NCBI GenBank assembly: GCA_964017195.1
Contig: OZ024888.1
Span: 11,789,701 to 11,853,700, forward strand
Length of the DNA stretch: 64,000 nucleotides
From: Siderastrea radians
Taxonomy: Eukaryota > Cnidaria > Anthozoa > Scleractinia > Rhizangiidae
Reading direction: 5' to 3'
The notes under the pieces were generated by a model. It was not told the origin of the DNA and made no database searches. It saw only the letters and a list, made by a program, of their open reading frames with translations. The position numbers and the translations under genes are program-made. Positions 43,330-55,319 of the stretch are shown piece by piece; the first letter of the stretch is position 1; each line of letters begins with the position of its first letter.

Positions 43330-45100
43330 GGAGGCTGTGCCTACCCCTCCCCAGTCCCCACGCGTTTCATCCTCTCGTCCGTTTTCTTTGAGATAACGCC
43401 GCTATTTTGGAGTCCGGAACAGGCTTGTAGTGACTTTAGAAACTGTACGGCATTTAAGGCGACCACCAAAAGAAGATCTTCAAATTGCCAGTTTGGTAAC
43501 ATTTTTATTCCAACAAATATTGCAAAGCTATATATAGAATTAAAGAAAACAAAAGAGAGGAAATGATAATTAGGGGAAATCAACGCAACGAAATAGTAAC
43601 GCACTCTTGAGGTGTATCTACAGCAGTTGTATGTCAAGCATTCAGCGCATTTTGGAAAGTGAAAACAATAATATAAAAATAATAAAATACAAAATCTAAA
43701 GGCATATTGTATTTGCCCCTCATAGTTGTGTCCGAAAAAATGGCTTCCAAAATAACAACAAAATCTACAGAAAATATATATATAATTGTGAAAATTTCTT
43801 CGCTACCTAAGCTTCGACATGATTGTCAAAAATACGTATATATTTACAGTTGATCTAGCTGACACAATTTAAATTTTCAATTCAATTTCTTCCTCTCATT
43901 ATAGTGGCAATTGGATGAACAAAAACTTCAAAATAAGGGTGGCAAAGTGGTGGGGGGGGGGGGGGACCTGAGCACGATTCTTTTCCGGTCTCAAATTTTT
44001 AATGACTCAGCACTTTTCGAAATGGAATTTTATCGACGTTTCGAAAACTTCGTCTTTGGTGACTTTTCATCCGAATTTAATCAATTATGATGGGCTCTTT
44101 CAATTGACAGAGCATCTCTTTGAAATGAAGGATTTCCGCAATAATTACGACTGCTGTGAACTCACGGCTCATGAGAAAACCTTTGACCACCCTAAATTGA
44201 CACACTGCTAAATTCTCATAACTAACGTTAACATAACTGCATGGCATTCGACAGAAGAATTAAGAATTCAATCTTGGTATTGAATTCAGTTATGAGTAAA
44301 ACGCGTAGGCTAACTAAACATAACTTAGGGTGCGTTCCTTTGGGATGATTCAGATCAGGATCAGTGATTCTGAGCTAGTGAGGAGAATATGTACGTTGCA
44401 GTTGGGGTTTACCCCTTTAAGCCCCGACAGTGATCAGCATCAAATTTCTCCTTACCATATCAGTGCATTATAACACACAAAGGTCACGAGAACTAAAGAA
44501 ATGATCACAAAAGATGAAAAGTCTTGATGTTTAAGCAAATTCTCCCAGCTTATGCCATAAGAAATATATGGAGAACAGTGAGGAGAATCTACATGCTGAT
44601 ATTGGAGCCTTAAGGGTTTAAAGTTAATCAAAGCGTAGTAAATTAAAACCAAAGAGAACTGGAAGACCACTCTAACAGTAGCTGCCTCCTGTATGGCCAA
44701 CGCAAACTTCCTTGTAGATTAACGCCATTGTTTGGGTTCTCGTTGTTGATGCGAACTGCCAGAGATCACTTCAAGTTTATCAATTACAACAAAAAACACC
44801 CTACCAGATTCCGACGCCGAACTGCGACTAAGATTGATTTACCTTTAAATGTATCAAAAAATTGTGGCTATATGTGGAGTAGAAATTTAATTTTCGATCG
44901 CAATTTTCGGAATAAGATTGGCCAATGGGTACCCTAACGAGAAAACCCTTTATCATCCTCTGAATGTTTTTAGACTAATACACTAATAAATTCTTATAAC
45001 AAACATTAAAATAAATGTAAGATATTTGATAGAAGAATAATTTTGCAATCTTGGTATCGAATTCAGTTAGGAGTAAAAGAAACTAAATATTCTTCACATA
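43330..45100. repeat. Upstream-flank block of unit A, paralogous to 24,690-25,335
   Basis: Collinear motifs are listed at the partner block. This copy is longer: the segment ...CTTGGTAT(T/C)GAATTCAGTTA is itself present twice (44,272 and 45,050), so parts were duplicated again. Poly-G near 43,950. Confidence 0.6.
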
Positions 45101-46019
45101 ATATATATTTTCACTACGTCTTTCAAAAAGAGCCGGTTGGAAAACGGCTCGACGTTTCAAGCGGAAATATTCGCGACATGCACGATAAAGTTCATTCTTT
45201 TTTTTCTCCTTGTTTGTTGATTTTTAGAAACGACCAGCTGTAGAAGGCTTTTTCGTTGAAAGTGCCAATTCGTTCAACCGAAAGTACAATGTGCTCAGAA
45301 TGTGAAAGCTTGTATATCATTTTGAAACCAATCATAGACGCTAAAAATATTTATTATTAAATCTGGTCTGTTTTAAAACAAATCCCTTTTTTCTGTCACC
45401 TTCAGTGGGATAGCTTTACTTTCCTAGAGGGTAAAGCTATCCTAATGAAAACTACTGAGTAGTACTTTCCCGCGGTAACGTTTATTAGGTTCACAGTTGT
45501 AAAACTGAGGGGTTCTCTCTTTTTGGGCTAATAAAACCTGTTCAGCACGTAAAAGCCATTGTTTTTTCCTCAAACAAAGTGTATCACGGCGCACAAAGCT
45601 ATTAAGCAGCACTCTATTGTGTTGCTTAACGTGGTCCTAACTTCAGGGACGGTGGGACAAATCCTAATACGTGATCACTATTACAATTGAACTGCTGAGC
45701 ATTCCATTTCCTGTTGCGCTACTAAAAATAATTTGAGGAAACTGTAGCAATTCAATTTTCCTTCGTCGTCCCCAAGATCCCTCCACGCGCCTACATGCAC
45801 TGGGGACCGGAAATGGGTCTGTGTAAACGCCAAGCAAAAGAAGCCCCTTTCTCCAGTCTCCTCGGGGTCTAAGCCCTCGTCACGTCTTTGTCAGCTTGAA
45901 AATGGGCCTTTTCTAAGTCTAGAGAACTGGCTCTAAGTTTGTAACTTGAATTAACAGCGCGGAATAACTGATCGCGAGCACTTAACTTAACGTTATTAGT
46001 ATAAGGCCCCGCTGAGAGC
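45101..46019. other. Gene-free stretch with one roughly 110-bp repeat unit
   Basis: 45,430-45,720 contains degenerate copies of the ACTGAGTAGTACTTTCC unit. A small hairpin GGGATAGCTTTAC/GTAAAGCTATCC lies at 45,408-45,443. Nothing coding is supported. Confidence 0.5.
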
Positions 46020-46102
46020 CCTGTTGGGTCTAGAGGGTTGTCATTCACCGCTGAGATATTATCCATTGACACACCTCAAAACCTAGGAGACGGGGCAGTA
46101 CT

Positions 46103-46276
46103 ACGACCAGTTCACAAAAGCGGGATTCACGCAGTTAAAACAGGTGGCTACAGAAGACTAGCTGGACTTCAACGAAATGGGAATCAAGCTGATTGGACAC
46201 AAAAACAAGATTCGCAAAAGTTTGAGGGAAGTGAAGAAAACGCTGAGCAAAGATACTGCCTTCTAAAGATCAAATA
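46103..46276 (+). pseudogene. SAM-domain fragment with internal stop
   Basis: The plus strand in one frame reads GQYYDQFTKAGFTQLKQVAT, then ED, a TAG, then LDFNEMGIKLIGHKNKIRKS and LREVKK before a TAA at about 46,274. This is the sterile alpha motif pattern: helix 1 Y-x-x-x-F-x-x-x-G, then L...L...EDL, then L-x-x-x-G-I-x-L-I-G-H-x-x-K-I. The TAG replaces the Leu expected at the L/DL position. No flanking exon or splice sites are evident, and upstream sequence in the same frame hits a stop nearby. A relic of a duplicated exon or retrocopy of a SAM protein. Confidence 0.6.
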
Positions 46277-46299
46277 ACGGTTACACATCAGAAAAAGCA

Positions 46300-49100
46300 A
46301 ACAAACAAACAAACAAAAACACCCACCGCCGGCAGGAGCCAGTTCTTATAGTACATTCTTAAATTCATTTTAGCATTATCTGTTCGAATATTTAACGATT
46401 TTCATCGAAGTGGAGGTGAATGGTTAACAGCTATCCAGCGAAATCGCACGGAGTATCTAAATTAATGCTTAGCCGAAGAAGCTGTAGGCCGGTTTGGCAA
46501 ATCAGTGGATGCTCCGCAAGATTGAGCAGGATAATTGTTTTACTCCTCAACAAATTGCTACAAAGTTCCATTTTCAGTAGAAAAGCCACGCATGAGAAGT
46601 AAACACGTCTCAAGTTAACACAACGGTCATCACAGCAAATAAGCATTCGAAGTCAGTTTACTGCAGTTCACTTCGATACAGGCTCGTTTACAAACTTGGT
46701 TTTCGTAATCACAAGTGAAAAGAATGCGTTAGTTTGTTTTTGTTGGTTTGTATTTACGTGTCAGTTGAATGTAATTTACGCAAAAATAGCGAAACTAATA
46801 CCCCTTAGAAAAAAATATTAGGGTAATGCCTTGAATAAGCAAAGGAAAATAGCAGACGTCTGCACGCACGCTATGCCTTGAACATCTTTGAAGAATAAAT
46901 AGGCTGGTCGTATCTGATACTTGTGTTTGTTCATGTGTGCTTATGGCTGATTGTTATTCAAGAAAGATAAGGAAAGGATTGTCTTAAAAAGAATAGGAGA
47001 CATAAAGTGACCAATTTTTACTGTTTAGAAGAGACCGTGATATTATGCTGCAGTTTACGCTAGAAAGATATAGGAGGTTTAAACAATTCTGTCCTTGAAT
47101 TTTATACGTAGTCAGTTATAAAATATGTGTAGCAACGTGACATTGATTATGTAGCATACTCTACTAAGCTTTTCCGTAAGGTGCCTCATTAAAAAGCATT
47201 TAATTTAAAATACAGCTGGACCAAGAACTCTGTATTGCCATTAAACTGGACATTGAATTAAGGAAAAAATTGTCGCTAAGGAGAAATTAAGGCTACAAGC
47301 GAAAAATGATCACAAAACAGGATTTGAACTGTTTTAACCTAACACTTGCTCTTGAGTTTTTTAGAAAGTATTTTTGTAGCAGAAACCAAACAAATTTTAA
47401 AAGACTTCCATTATAACCTAAAAAGTCTACAGAAGAAAGCAATTTCTTTGATGAAAATTTACAGTCAGGCAGTCAGTCATCCAATCAGTTGACTAATCAA
47501 ACATCCTTTGCTTATAAATAGGATAACCTAGCCTCCTTATATAGCTCAACAACCCTCACCCTCATACAAATACATACTAAAAATACCGTTGTAATTATAA
47601 AAGCTAATAACATACATAAAAAGTCCTAAAAGCTTGAGTTACATCATTTTTTTTATTACGTAATAGGCTAAACTTAAAAAGATCTAGTAATTAGAATAAT
47701 CACTTTTCTTACTTATTAAAATCTCAATCTTGGTTATTGAATTTCTAGCTTTCTCATTGGATCGCCGTACACGGGTTATCGGCAAATAACTTGCTCTTTG
47801 CCTTATAAACACACTGAATGCAATGTCAAGTGCTGCGGCGTTCAAATAGTTTTCGCTGCAAAGAAAACCTTTAGTCAGGAGCCCATCACAAAAATGCGGC
47901 AAAAAAAAAATCAAAACTCAGCAACGATTACACACGTTGAGAATTTAATAAAACAACTATTCCACTCGCTTTTGTTGGATATGAGATGACAAATAACCAA
48001 CTCGCACTTCACAACGCGACTCGTAGGTTATTTGCCGTGTTACAACCAACGTGCGCTCTTGTAATAACTGTTAATTCGACAACTCTGGATATGAGGAAGC
48101 GTGCGTTCTGATTGGCTATCTTTTCACAGGCTAATGGCTCATTTTGTTCTATGAGTGGAGAAGTCACCCCACTTTTATGGCGACCATGAACAGTTCCTTT
48201 AACAGGACTTTTTTTACTTCTTTGTGGTAGTAGTAACATTTCTTTTAATCCAGGGATTGTCTATATAGAGCAAAATCACTCAATCTGGTCGTACAAGAGC
48301 TTATAACAAACTCTGCGCTGCGTGCCTCGTTATATGGCTGGTATTTGTTCACGGGCATTATGAGTTATTGTTAATGCCCTGCAAAAAAGAGAACAAGAGA
48401 TAATTCAAAACCATTGTCTTTTTATCAAACCTGAAACAGGTACAAAAAAAACGGAGTACGTTGAACACTCTGAGAGCGAATTTTGTTACCCCGAGGAGTT
48501 AGATTTTCAAGAAGAAAACGGAGTTGTGGCGTTGAGTTTCGCGGGTGACTGAGTTGGTCACTGCTGAACCGGAGCCTAGAGACAGCCAAGAAGAAATTGG
48601 AGCTTTTGAAAAAGAACAAAAAAGCGAGAACACAGCGAGAAAACCAGCTAACCACCTCAAAACTTTCCAGCGTTATTTAACCTAAGTAAACAAGGGGAAT
48701 GTACAAATAATGCACTTACCGGCTGCTAGACGCAAATAAACCCATTCATTCAGCTCAAAGCGGGCACAAAAAGCATTCAAAGTTTACAGTCGTATAAACT
48801 AGTGCAGCCAGGGCTATGAAAGTGCTGCGGAAAATTTGTGCAAGCCCTAACGAAAGAACTTATTCCACCCTTACTCCCAATATTAAAGGCCTACAACTAT
48901 CTATCAGTCTGTGAAATTCTCATTTCGATTAGGATATTAAGCGCTACTAAACTGATTCAATTCCTGATTTACAATTTTATTCAGTAAAGTTAAATAAATA
49001 TCTGCTTTTTATAAATAAAGCAATGATCCATCTTCAAAGAAACAGTTTTCTTTTCCACATGATTCTTGATTGGGTCTTGGGTTGTAACTCAAACTAGGAA
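46300..49100. other. Gene-free stretch
   Basis: 46,300-46,420 is a remnant of the dispersed repeat described at 27,720. 47,965-48,100 resembles the foldback element at 10,938 in degraded form. No supported coding sequence. Confidence 0.5.
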
Positions 49101-49143
49101 ACTCTGCAACATAAAATGATAGAGATGTTACTACTTCATGCCC

Positions 49144-49650
49144 TTACGAAACGTTCTCAAAATGCTTGCTAAATTTGAGTGCAAACACATGAAAGCCTGT
49201 CAAAGTCGCCGAGGTTCGAAATTCGGCAAGAAGCATATGGCAGCTGCACAAGTAAACGAAGGTAGAAACTAAAAACTTACGGAATACTTTGTGAATATGT
49301 AAAGCCCGTAAGATTAAAGTTCTTAAAACGATGGGTTCAGTTTCGTCTGCGGCGCCGACGGTACCGAGCTGACTAATACACGAAAGCATGTCTAAGTCAC
49401 CAAGGTGTGAAAAATCCCTGCAATGCACAAATTATTCAGCAAGAAACACATGGCAGCTGCTACACAAGTGTAAAACGACAAACCACCGAAGCAAATAAAA
49501 AAAATCATCGAATGTTGTGCGAATACGTGCAAGTCCTAACGAAAAGTTCTCAAAATGCTTGCTAAATTTGAGTGCGAACACATGAAAGCCTGTTAAAGTC
49601 GCCGAGGTGAGAAATTCGGCAAGAAGCACATGGCAGCTGCACAAGTAAAC
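49144..49650. repeat. Degenerate tandem repeat, about 190-bp unit, three copies
   Basis: GTTCTCAAAATGCTTGCTAA, AACACATGAAAGCCTGT, AAAGTCGCCGAGGT and ATGGCAGCTGC recur at about 49,153, (partly) 49,432 and 49,548. The minus-strand frames repeat SATLTGFHVFALKFSKHFEN because they follow the repeat; no domain is recognised. Confidence 0.75.
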
Positions 49651-50124
49651 GACAAAGCTATCAGAAAAGGTACTTAAAGGAACTATGTCACGGCGTTTTC
49701 ATTCATTTTTCTGATCTGACAAAATTATTTTCTCATTAACGGAAACCTCAAAAAAATAGTTTACTAAGTTAGAAAAACACCAAAGAAGTAATAATTAACC
49801 AAAACTAAACAAGGATGGTTACGACTGAGGGAGATTCAGACGGATTACGAATGACAAACTTGAAAAAACTTGCCAGCTTTTTCAAGTTGCGTTATCCGTG
49901 ACGTAGCTCCTTTAAACTATTTTCAAATTTTTGTGAGAAAACGTCAAGGCCTGTACGATAAAATGGTCAAAACGGTAATAGAATGTTAGTGCGTTTTTTT
50001 CTTTTTTGGAAGACATGCCCGTCCGCCGAAAGATCCGAACCGCCAGAATTATCCAACATAATGACAGACGACAGTACTAGAGTGATTTCACTTAACCCGT
50101 GAAATAGATACTAAACAATTATTA

Positions 50125-51031
50125 GGGGCCGACCATTTAACTCTTGAGGGTGGGGGGGGTGGATGATTTCTGGTCAGCAAGCTTTTTTTTTTCTAGCAAC
50201 CTGGTGGGCAGGATATTTTTTTTCCTTCTAAATGCTCTGCAGAATATTTTTTTTCCCTCTTCATCGGCTCTGCAGGATTTTTTTTTCCTCAAAAAAGTGT
50301 CATGTGTTTACATTTACAGAATGTATTTACATTTACATTGTGGTTATTGTTGTAATAGTTCAATATGGAGCTGCAAAGCCTTAAAATGTTGTAAGCTATA
50401 CAAAATCATGCTATACAAAAACATGTTTTTTTTGGGGGGGGATTTATTCTTTTTAGTAGTGTTCAATTTGGGCGTTTTGGACGCATAGATTGAAGAGGAA
50501 TTTTTTATTATAAAATCAGCTATTTCAAGACCTTATTCGGAGATTTTAAGCAATCATGTCTGTGATTTTTAATCGGAGAATTCGAAAGAATTCTTGGTAG
50601 AACACTTGATAAGCAATAAAAACAAACAGCACTTGAAGAACACTACAAGCAAATATGCAAGTCGGTAGGCTAACCGGAATGTTGTTTTGGCTAAACCAGA
50701 GTGTGATTTAGGCTAACTGGAGTGGCTCGCTGGCTCGCAGATTGTCGGACCCTATAAAGCTAAGGATGCATTGCACATTCTGAAGCATAACTAACTCCAG
50801 AGTTTAAAGGGAGCAAGGGAAGAATGGTTGCAGTTTTGCTGGGATTTTGTAAGTCCCCCTGGAATGATGAAATAGCTTTGCAACATTTTTTTTCTTGCTT
50901 GCAGCAGTGCAAGAATTTTTTTTCTATTTCATTTGTGCTGCATGCAATTTTTTTCTTCTGACAAGGGCTTGCAGGAAATTTTTTTTCGAAATCATCCACA
51001 CCCCCCCCTCAAGAGTTAAATGGTCGGCCCC
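50125..51031. mobile_element. PIF/Harbinger-like element (907 bp) with TTA duplication
   Basis: GGGGCCGACCATTTAACTCT at the left and its complement at the right extend through a G-rich/C-rich run to GTGGATGATTTC/GAAATCATCCAC, giving TIRs of over 40 bp. TTA flanks both sides exactly (50,122-50,124 and 51,032-51,034). The subterminal arms contain degenerate GCAGGATTTTTTTT/AAAAAAAATTCCTGCA-type blocks. No transposase. Confidence 0.8.
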
Positions 51032-51337
51032 TTAGACACTATTACACACTAATTTCATTGTTTTCTTTTGTTCACTTTTGACTTTTAGACACTAATTGTT
51101 CGATATTGTTTCACGGGCTAAGTAAAACTACTCTATCCGGGAAAGTTTACCGTGTAACTTATTTACGGCGAGCTTGAAATTCTCGACCTATTTAACGATA
51201 TATATCTACATAACATTGCAACGAAATCGTCATCATGCACAATATTGATTATCGCTCACCTGAGCACCGTGGCGTCGAAACTCGAAAAGGAAGATGACAG
51301 TGCATTCCTTCTTTGTTGTTGTCTTTGTTTCAAATCG

Positions 51338-51470
51338 AGGCTCTACCAATGCGCAGTGCATTCTGGTCCGCTGAAAGCGAGGCTCTACCACAGCACAGAG
51401 CATTGTGGTCCGCTGAAAACGAGGCTGTACCACAGCGCAAAGCATTGTGATCCGCTGAAAGCGAGGCTAA
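51338..51470. repeat. 42-bp tandem repeat, about three copies
   Basis: CGAGGCTCTACCACAGC ... TGGTCCGCTGAAA repeats every 42 bp with no frameshift, so both strands have a 14-residue periodic frame (for example RLYHSTEHCGPLKA). The surrounding frame shows no start context or domain, so it is listed as a repeat. The palindrome GCTGCTCCGCTCGCTGCGCT/CGTTCCGCAGC follows at 51,523-51,560. Confidence 0.8.
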
Positions 51471-51560
51471 CGACGGCAAAATCGAGATTTTGCCTCCATT
51501 TCTTTTAAATTTTGATTATGAATTGCTGCTCCGCTCGCTGCGCTCGTTCCGCAGCAATTA

Positions 51561-53305
51561 GCGAGCGAACAGCACCAGCGAAATTATGTCGTACATCCTC
51601 GGCATAACGCAAGAAGCTCTAGAAACCACTCTTTGCCAGATCTAATTCCGTGGAATTACACCATTTGGCTCTAAAGGAAACATCGAGAGGCCAGTCTGAT
51701 GACAGTTGAATTGATGCAGCAATTAAAGACAACTTCCCTCGCTGACACACAAGCAAGTACATCAGATGCTAACAGTCGAGCGGTTTTGCAGGTGCAAACA
51801 TCAGCAGTATTTCTGGGTGCCAATTTGAAATCTTCAGTAGCCCAGTAAAAATAATTCAAGGACGCAGAAAAGGCGAAGAGCTGTGATTGAAAGTGAAGAT
51901 GAAGACTGAGCTTTCATATTCTGTTTCGCGACGAGGCGAGCATGACTTTTGGTTGGATTCTTGCACATGTCGATAAGATTTCATCCTCTCAAGTTGAAAC
52001 AACAAGGAAAAAATTCAGTTTTGATTTCTATTTCAATACTTGTTACTGTTATGATCACGTCTCAGCAAAACAAAGGTATTTTTTATGGCGAAATTCTCTG
52101 TAGTTCATTTCGCTACTGTGATAATTTTGCGGGATTGGGAACGAGACTGAACAGATCCATTGATGCGAAGTGAATTAGCGCGTGCATAACCGGACGTGAA
52201 AGTAACCCATTCCGCTTGAATCATCTTGGACCAAGCAAATGCCATATAATAAACGGGAATATATGTATATGAAAATTTTGCCATAAATTATATCTATAGA
52301 GAAAGCAATTGAATTTGTATGTAGATTTCAAAAATTCCTATAATACAAATTTCCACTTTAATACAGAGCAAATATTTCGCATTGGGCTGTAGGCTCTTAG
52401 CCAATGAGAAGGCGGATGGTGACCCCGATGAATAATAAATTAAATCATTGGACAGTGTTTCAAAGGACTCACCCAAAACCTAAACCCATTCACACGTTTA
52501 CATTGCACGTACCGTACCAGCAATTATCCAAGCACGATCAATATTATAAGTTGTTATGGAAACATGTAGAGTGTTGTTCTGACGTTATGATGTCACTGCC
52601 TAAAAGAAAAGTATGACGAGGATTGTGCATGGGAATACCGAAATATACGGTAGAAGAGTGAAGTTCTGTAATTGAGTTTTCCTATTTTATTATTATTATT
52701 TTTTAATTTTTATAATTTTATTTAATTTTTATTTTGTTTTATTTTTTTTAAGATCCGTATGAGATCAATATTAACGGCAAAGATTTCCGCTCTGTATAAT
52801 GTACTGACACATTTTCCTGCCAATTTTGACTTTACTCTGTAGAGGATATTGAATGCAAAATTTGCATTTACCTTTACGGGAAAATCTCAAACTTCAGCCT
52901 TCCCGTATTGACCGAGCGATAGCCAGGTCAATACAGTAAGCCATCAGTTTGAGATTTTTCCGTAAAGATCACATTTAGTTAATGCGCAATTCGATTTTTC
53001 GTCGTGGAATAATTGGTTAATTATTGGTCGCCTTGATCTAGAAATTAAACCTTTACCCACTGGTTACTATCAAACAGAGAAATATGTGAAAATAGAAACC
53101 CAAAACAAAACGTAAGTTAATTACCCGTCTTTGTGTTACTTGTCCTTTCTTTTTACATATCAGTTGCAACGTTATTATTAGGGCAACAATGATCCAACCG
53201 CATTTCTGGATAATTAAAGGCACTTAATAAGGAGACGTACTATAATCATGTGAATGAAAACATTTTCTTAAATCAAGATAAAACTGAAATAATTAAGGTA
53301 TCATA
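51561..53305. other. Gene-free stretch with a foldback at 52,872-52,967
   Basis: CTTTACGGGAAAATCTCAAACT pairs imperfectly with AGTTTGAGATTTTTCCGTAAAG (52,872-52,967) around a GACCGAGCGATAGCCAGGTC core, a typical short foldback element. An AT-rich T/A run follows 52,680. No coding sequence supported. Confidence 0.6.
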
Positions 53306-53446
53306 TCATGTCAGCACAAATATTTCAACTCTCAAACAAGGAAAACTCCAGGTTGTCACAGGATAAAACCGAACAAATCTGGCTTTGGCAGCGGAACTGA
53401 GTGAGCGCTGTACAATGCTATTGTCATCTGTATTTCCTAGAAATAC
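53306..53446 (-). CDS. Unit C terminal exon: second half of the F5/8C domain
   Basis: A phase-0 exon after CTCACTTCTAG encodes 46 residues and a TGA at 53,308-53,306. VFLGNTDDNSIVQRSL, AAKARFVRFYPV and FPCLRVEIFVLT show the C-terminal strands of a discoidin domain with the closing Cys. Length (141 bp) and phase equal the unit A exon, and the reading frame joins to the 54,760 donor across a 1.3-kb intron that holds a palindromic MITE and a solo LTR. The protein ends with the domain. Confidence 0.92.
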   Translation of the reverse strand, partial: VFLGNTDDNSIVQRSLSSAAKARFVRFYPVTTWSFPCLRVEIFVLT

Positions 53447-53944
53447 CTAGAAGTGAGAAAAATAAGGAATAAATAGAAGAAACAGAAAATCTTTAAAGGT
53501 ATAGCTTTCCACATAATTGTTGATACTTGTTGAGTAAAAAAAGTGGTCAATTTTTACTGTTTTGGGGTTGGATAGAAAAAAAGTTAAAGTCAATAATAGT
53601 GGTTTATTTTTTCTCAGCGCGTGAGCGGGCAAGATGAACCAAATCCTGCAATCTGATTGGTTCCGGGAGCGGGCGGAATTTTCCGATCTTGACCGCGGTC
53701 AACGGAACGGGCCGCGGGGAGTTAGCTACATGTATCGAAATTTGGGAAAATAAAGGGGTTTCTTTTAGTTATATTGCTTCCTGTGATTTCTGAGTTTTAA
53801 CAGAGTAACTGAAGCGTATTTTGCTGCTCTGGTGTCACAAACGGCTTCGTTTCATGGTTCATTTTACGCGCGCTTGCAAAACGTTGCTTTCCGAAAACAA
53901 CAAGACACGTTTAACTTTTGAAAAACAACAAGAAAAAAATAAAA

Positions 53945-54091
53945 ATATTATTTGCCGGCCTTGGTCGGTCCGTATTGAGAAAAACTGTGCCCTCGGTCTT
54001 GAGCACGGCCCTCGGCCTGCGGCCTCGGGCCGTACTCAAGACCTCTGGCACAGTTTTTCTCAATACGGACCTCCCGGCCGGCAAATAATAT
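53945..54091. mobile_element. 147-bp near-perfect palindromic MITE
   Basis: ATTATTTGCCGGCC, GGTCCGTATTGAGAAAAACT and GTGCC ... GGTCTTGAG at the left pair with their complements at the right, with a CTCGGCCTGCGGCCTCG turn at the centre. A half copy is at 22,491. It lies in the unit C intron. Confidence 0.85.
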
Positions 54092-54176
54092 ATATTTATT
54101 CTATTATTTCAATTCCCAGATTGAAACACTTCTTAAAAAATACCTATTTGCTTATATGTCTTTTCTTTTTTATGTT

Positions 54177-54707
54177 TGTTACGAAAATTGTCTAGTATTA
54201 CTCAGAACCTTCCGGAACATTCCATAGAACTCTCTAGGGCGTTATAAAATGCCTAGTCATTTAAATGATTATGTGATTTCTTTAAATAGTAAGTAATAAT
54301 GTAATGTTACTAAAAATAGATTTCGTAGAAGTTTCTAGAACTTGTTGTGAAATGTATATAAGTAAGAGCGTTTCAGTCTATTAAAGAGAGAGTTTTTAGA
54401 GAGAGTTTTTAGAGAGAGTTTTTAAAGAGAGAGTTTTTGAAAAGAGTTTTAAAAGAGTTTTGAGAAGTTGTTGTGCGAGCTGTGTGCTGAACCTAGTGAA
54501 GTGGCTGTGTGCCGTGCTGTGTGCCGAACCTCGTGAAGTGGCTGTGTGCCGAGCTGTGTGCCGTGTTAGAAGAGTCTGTGTGACATTGCAGTAGTCCTGT
54601 AAGCTGTAAAGATTACTTTCATCTTGGAATAAATTCGCTTGTTGCTGTTACCGACAACCCTGCGTTCCGTCTACAAACGAACCACTCCTTTAACGAAACT
54701 CGTAACA
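54177..54707. mobile_element. Solo LTR (531 bp) with 5-bp target duplication
   Basis: The element starts TGTTACGA and ends TCGTAACA, a perfect 8-bp terminal inverted repeat with TG...CA ends. ATGTT flanks both sides (54,172-54,176 and 54,708-54,712). Inside are a TATATAA promoter-like box near 54,355, a run of AGAGAGAGTTTTT repeats (54,384-54,440), repeats of GTGTGCCGAGCTGTGTGCC, and an AATAAA near 54,630. This is the order of a retrotransposon LTR; 5-bp duplications fit Ty3/gypsy or BEL-type elements. No internal coding region remains. Only 52 bp separate it from the discoidin exon. Confidence 0.92.
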
Positions 54708-54759
54708 ATGTTAGTCGTGGTTTTACACCAAGTGCAATCTATTTAATATATTTACGCAC

Positions 54760-55070
54760 CTTCTCAGCATTGTTCTCCTTGTAGGCGGTAAAAGTTGCCC
54801 CATCTGAAGACAAATGTAGCTTGTAGCTGGTAACCCAAACACCTCCCTTCATTCCTTGCGTAGCCACGGCACAAACAAAATGCGCTGCACCCATATCAAC
54901 TTGAAGATAGTCTGTCCTGTCAGAGTTAGTCTTTGGACACCACCCTCCATATCCCCTGTTTTCATTCAGTCGGCCGTAGGGTGGTTGATGACTTCTACTA
55001 TGGAAAGTGCTTGCCGTCATTCTAGCATCTGCTATAGTGTTTCTGTCCGCTACACCTACAGCTTGGCATG
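54760..55070 (-). CDS. Unit C exon: first half of F5/8C (discoidin) domain
   Basis: It follows the acceptor TTGTTTTACAG and ends GAGAAG/GTGCGT: 311 bp, in phase 1, out phase 0. ACQAVGVADRNTIADARMTA, then GRLNENRGYGGWCPKT, DRTDYLQVDMGAAHFVCAVA, TQGMKG and YKLHLSSDG give a complete first half of F5/8C. It joins 53,446 in frame. Upstream on the minus strand I found no anchor or collagen exon up to 64,000, so the 5' part of unit C is lost or lies beyond the right edge; 55.1-57.7 kb is all repeats. Confidence 0.92.
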
Positions 55071-55319
55071 CTGTAAAACAAAATGAAAGTCAGTCATGAA
55101 ACACAGTCATGAAACTAAACCATGAAAAAAACTAAAAAACTGGATTATTTTTCCTTCAGACACTATTTTAACGCTTCCATGTCTTAAAAGTTGTTTTAGA
55201 TAACCACTTAGAAGCCATACGTACGACAATGGAAACAGCCCTATTTCACTTATAACAATAAATACATGTATATTAAACCTTGCACTCTCCATCCATCTCC
55301 ATATGCAATTCATGATGGT

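Noticed and set aside
51245..51508. 87-codon ORF with a 14-residue repeat
   Set aside because: A 42-bp tandem repeat keeps any frame open on both strands; no start context, signal or domain supports a gene.
53821..54195. 124-codon plus-strand ORF
   Set aside because: It runs across the palindromic MITE at 53,945-54,091 and into the LTR; no domain.
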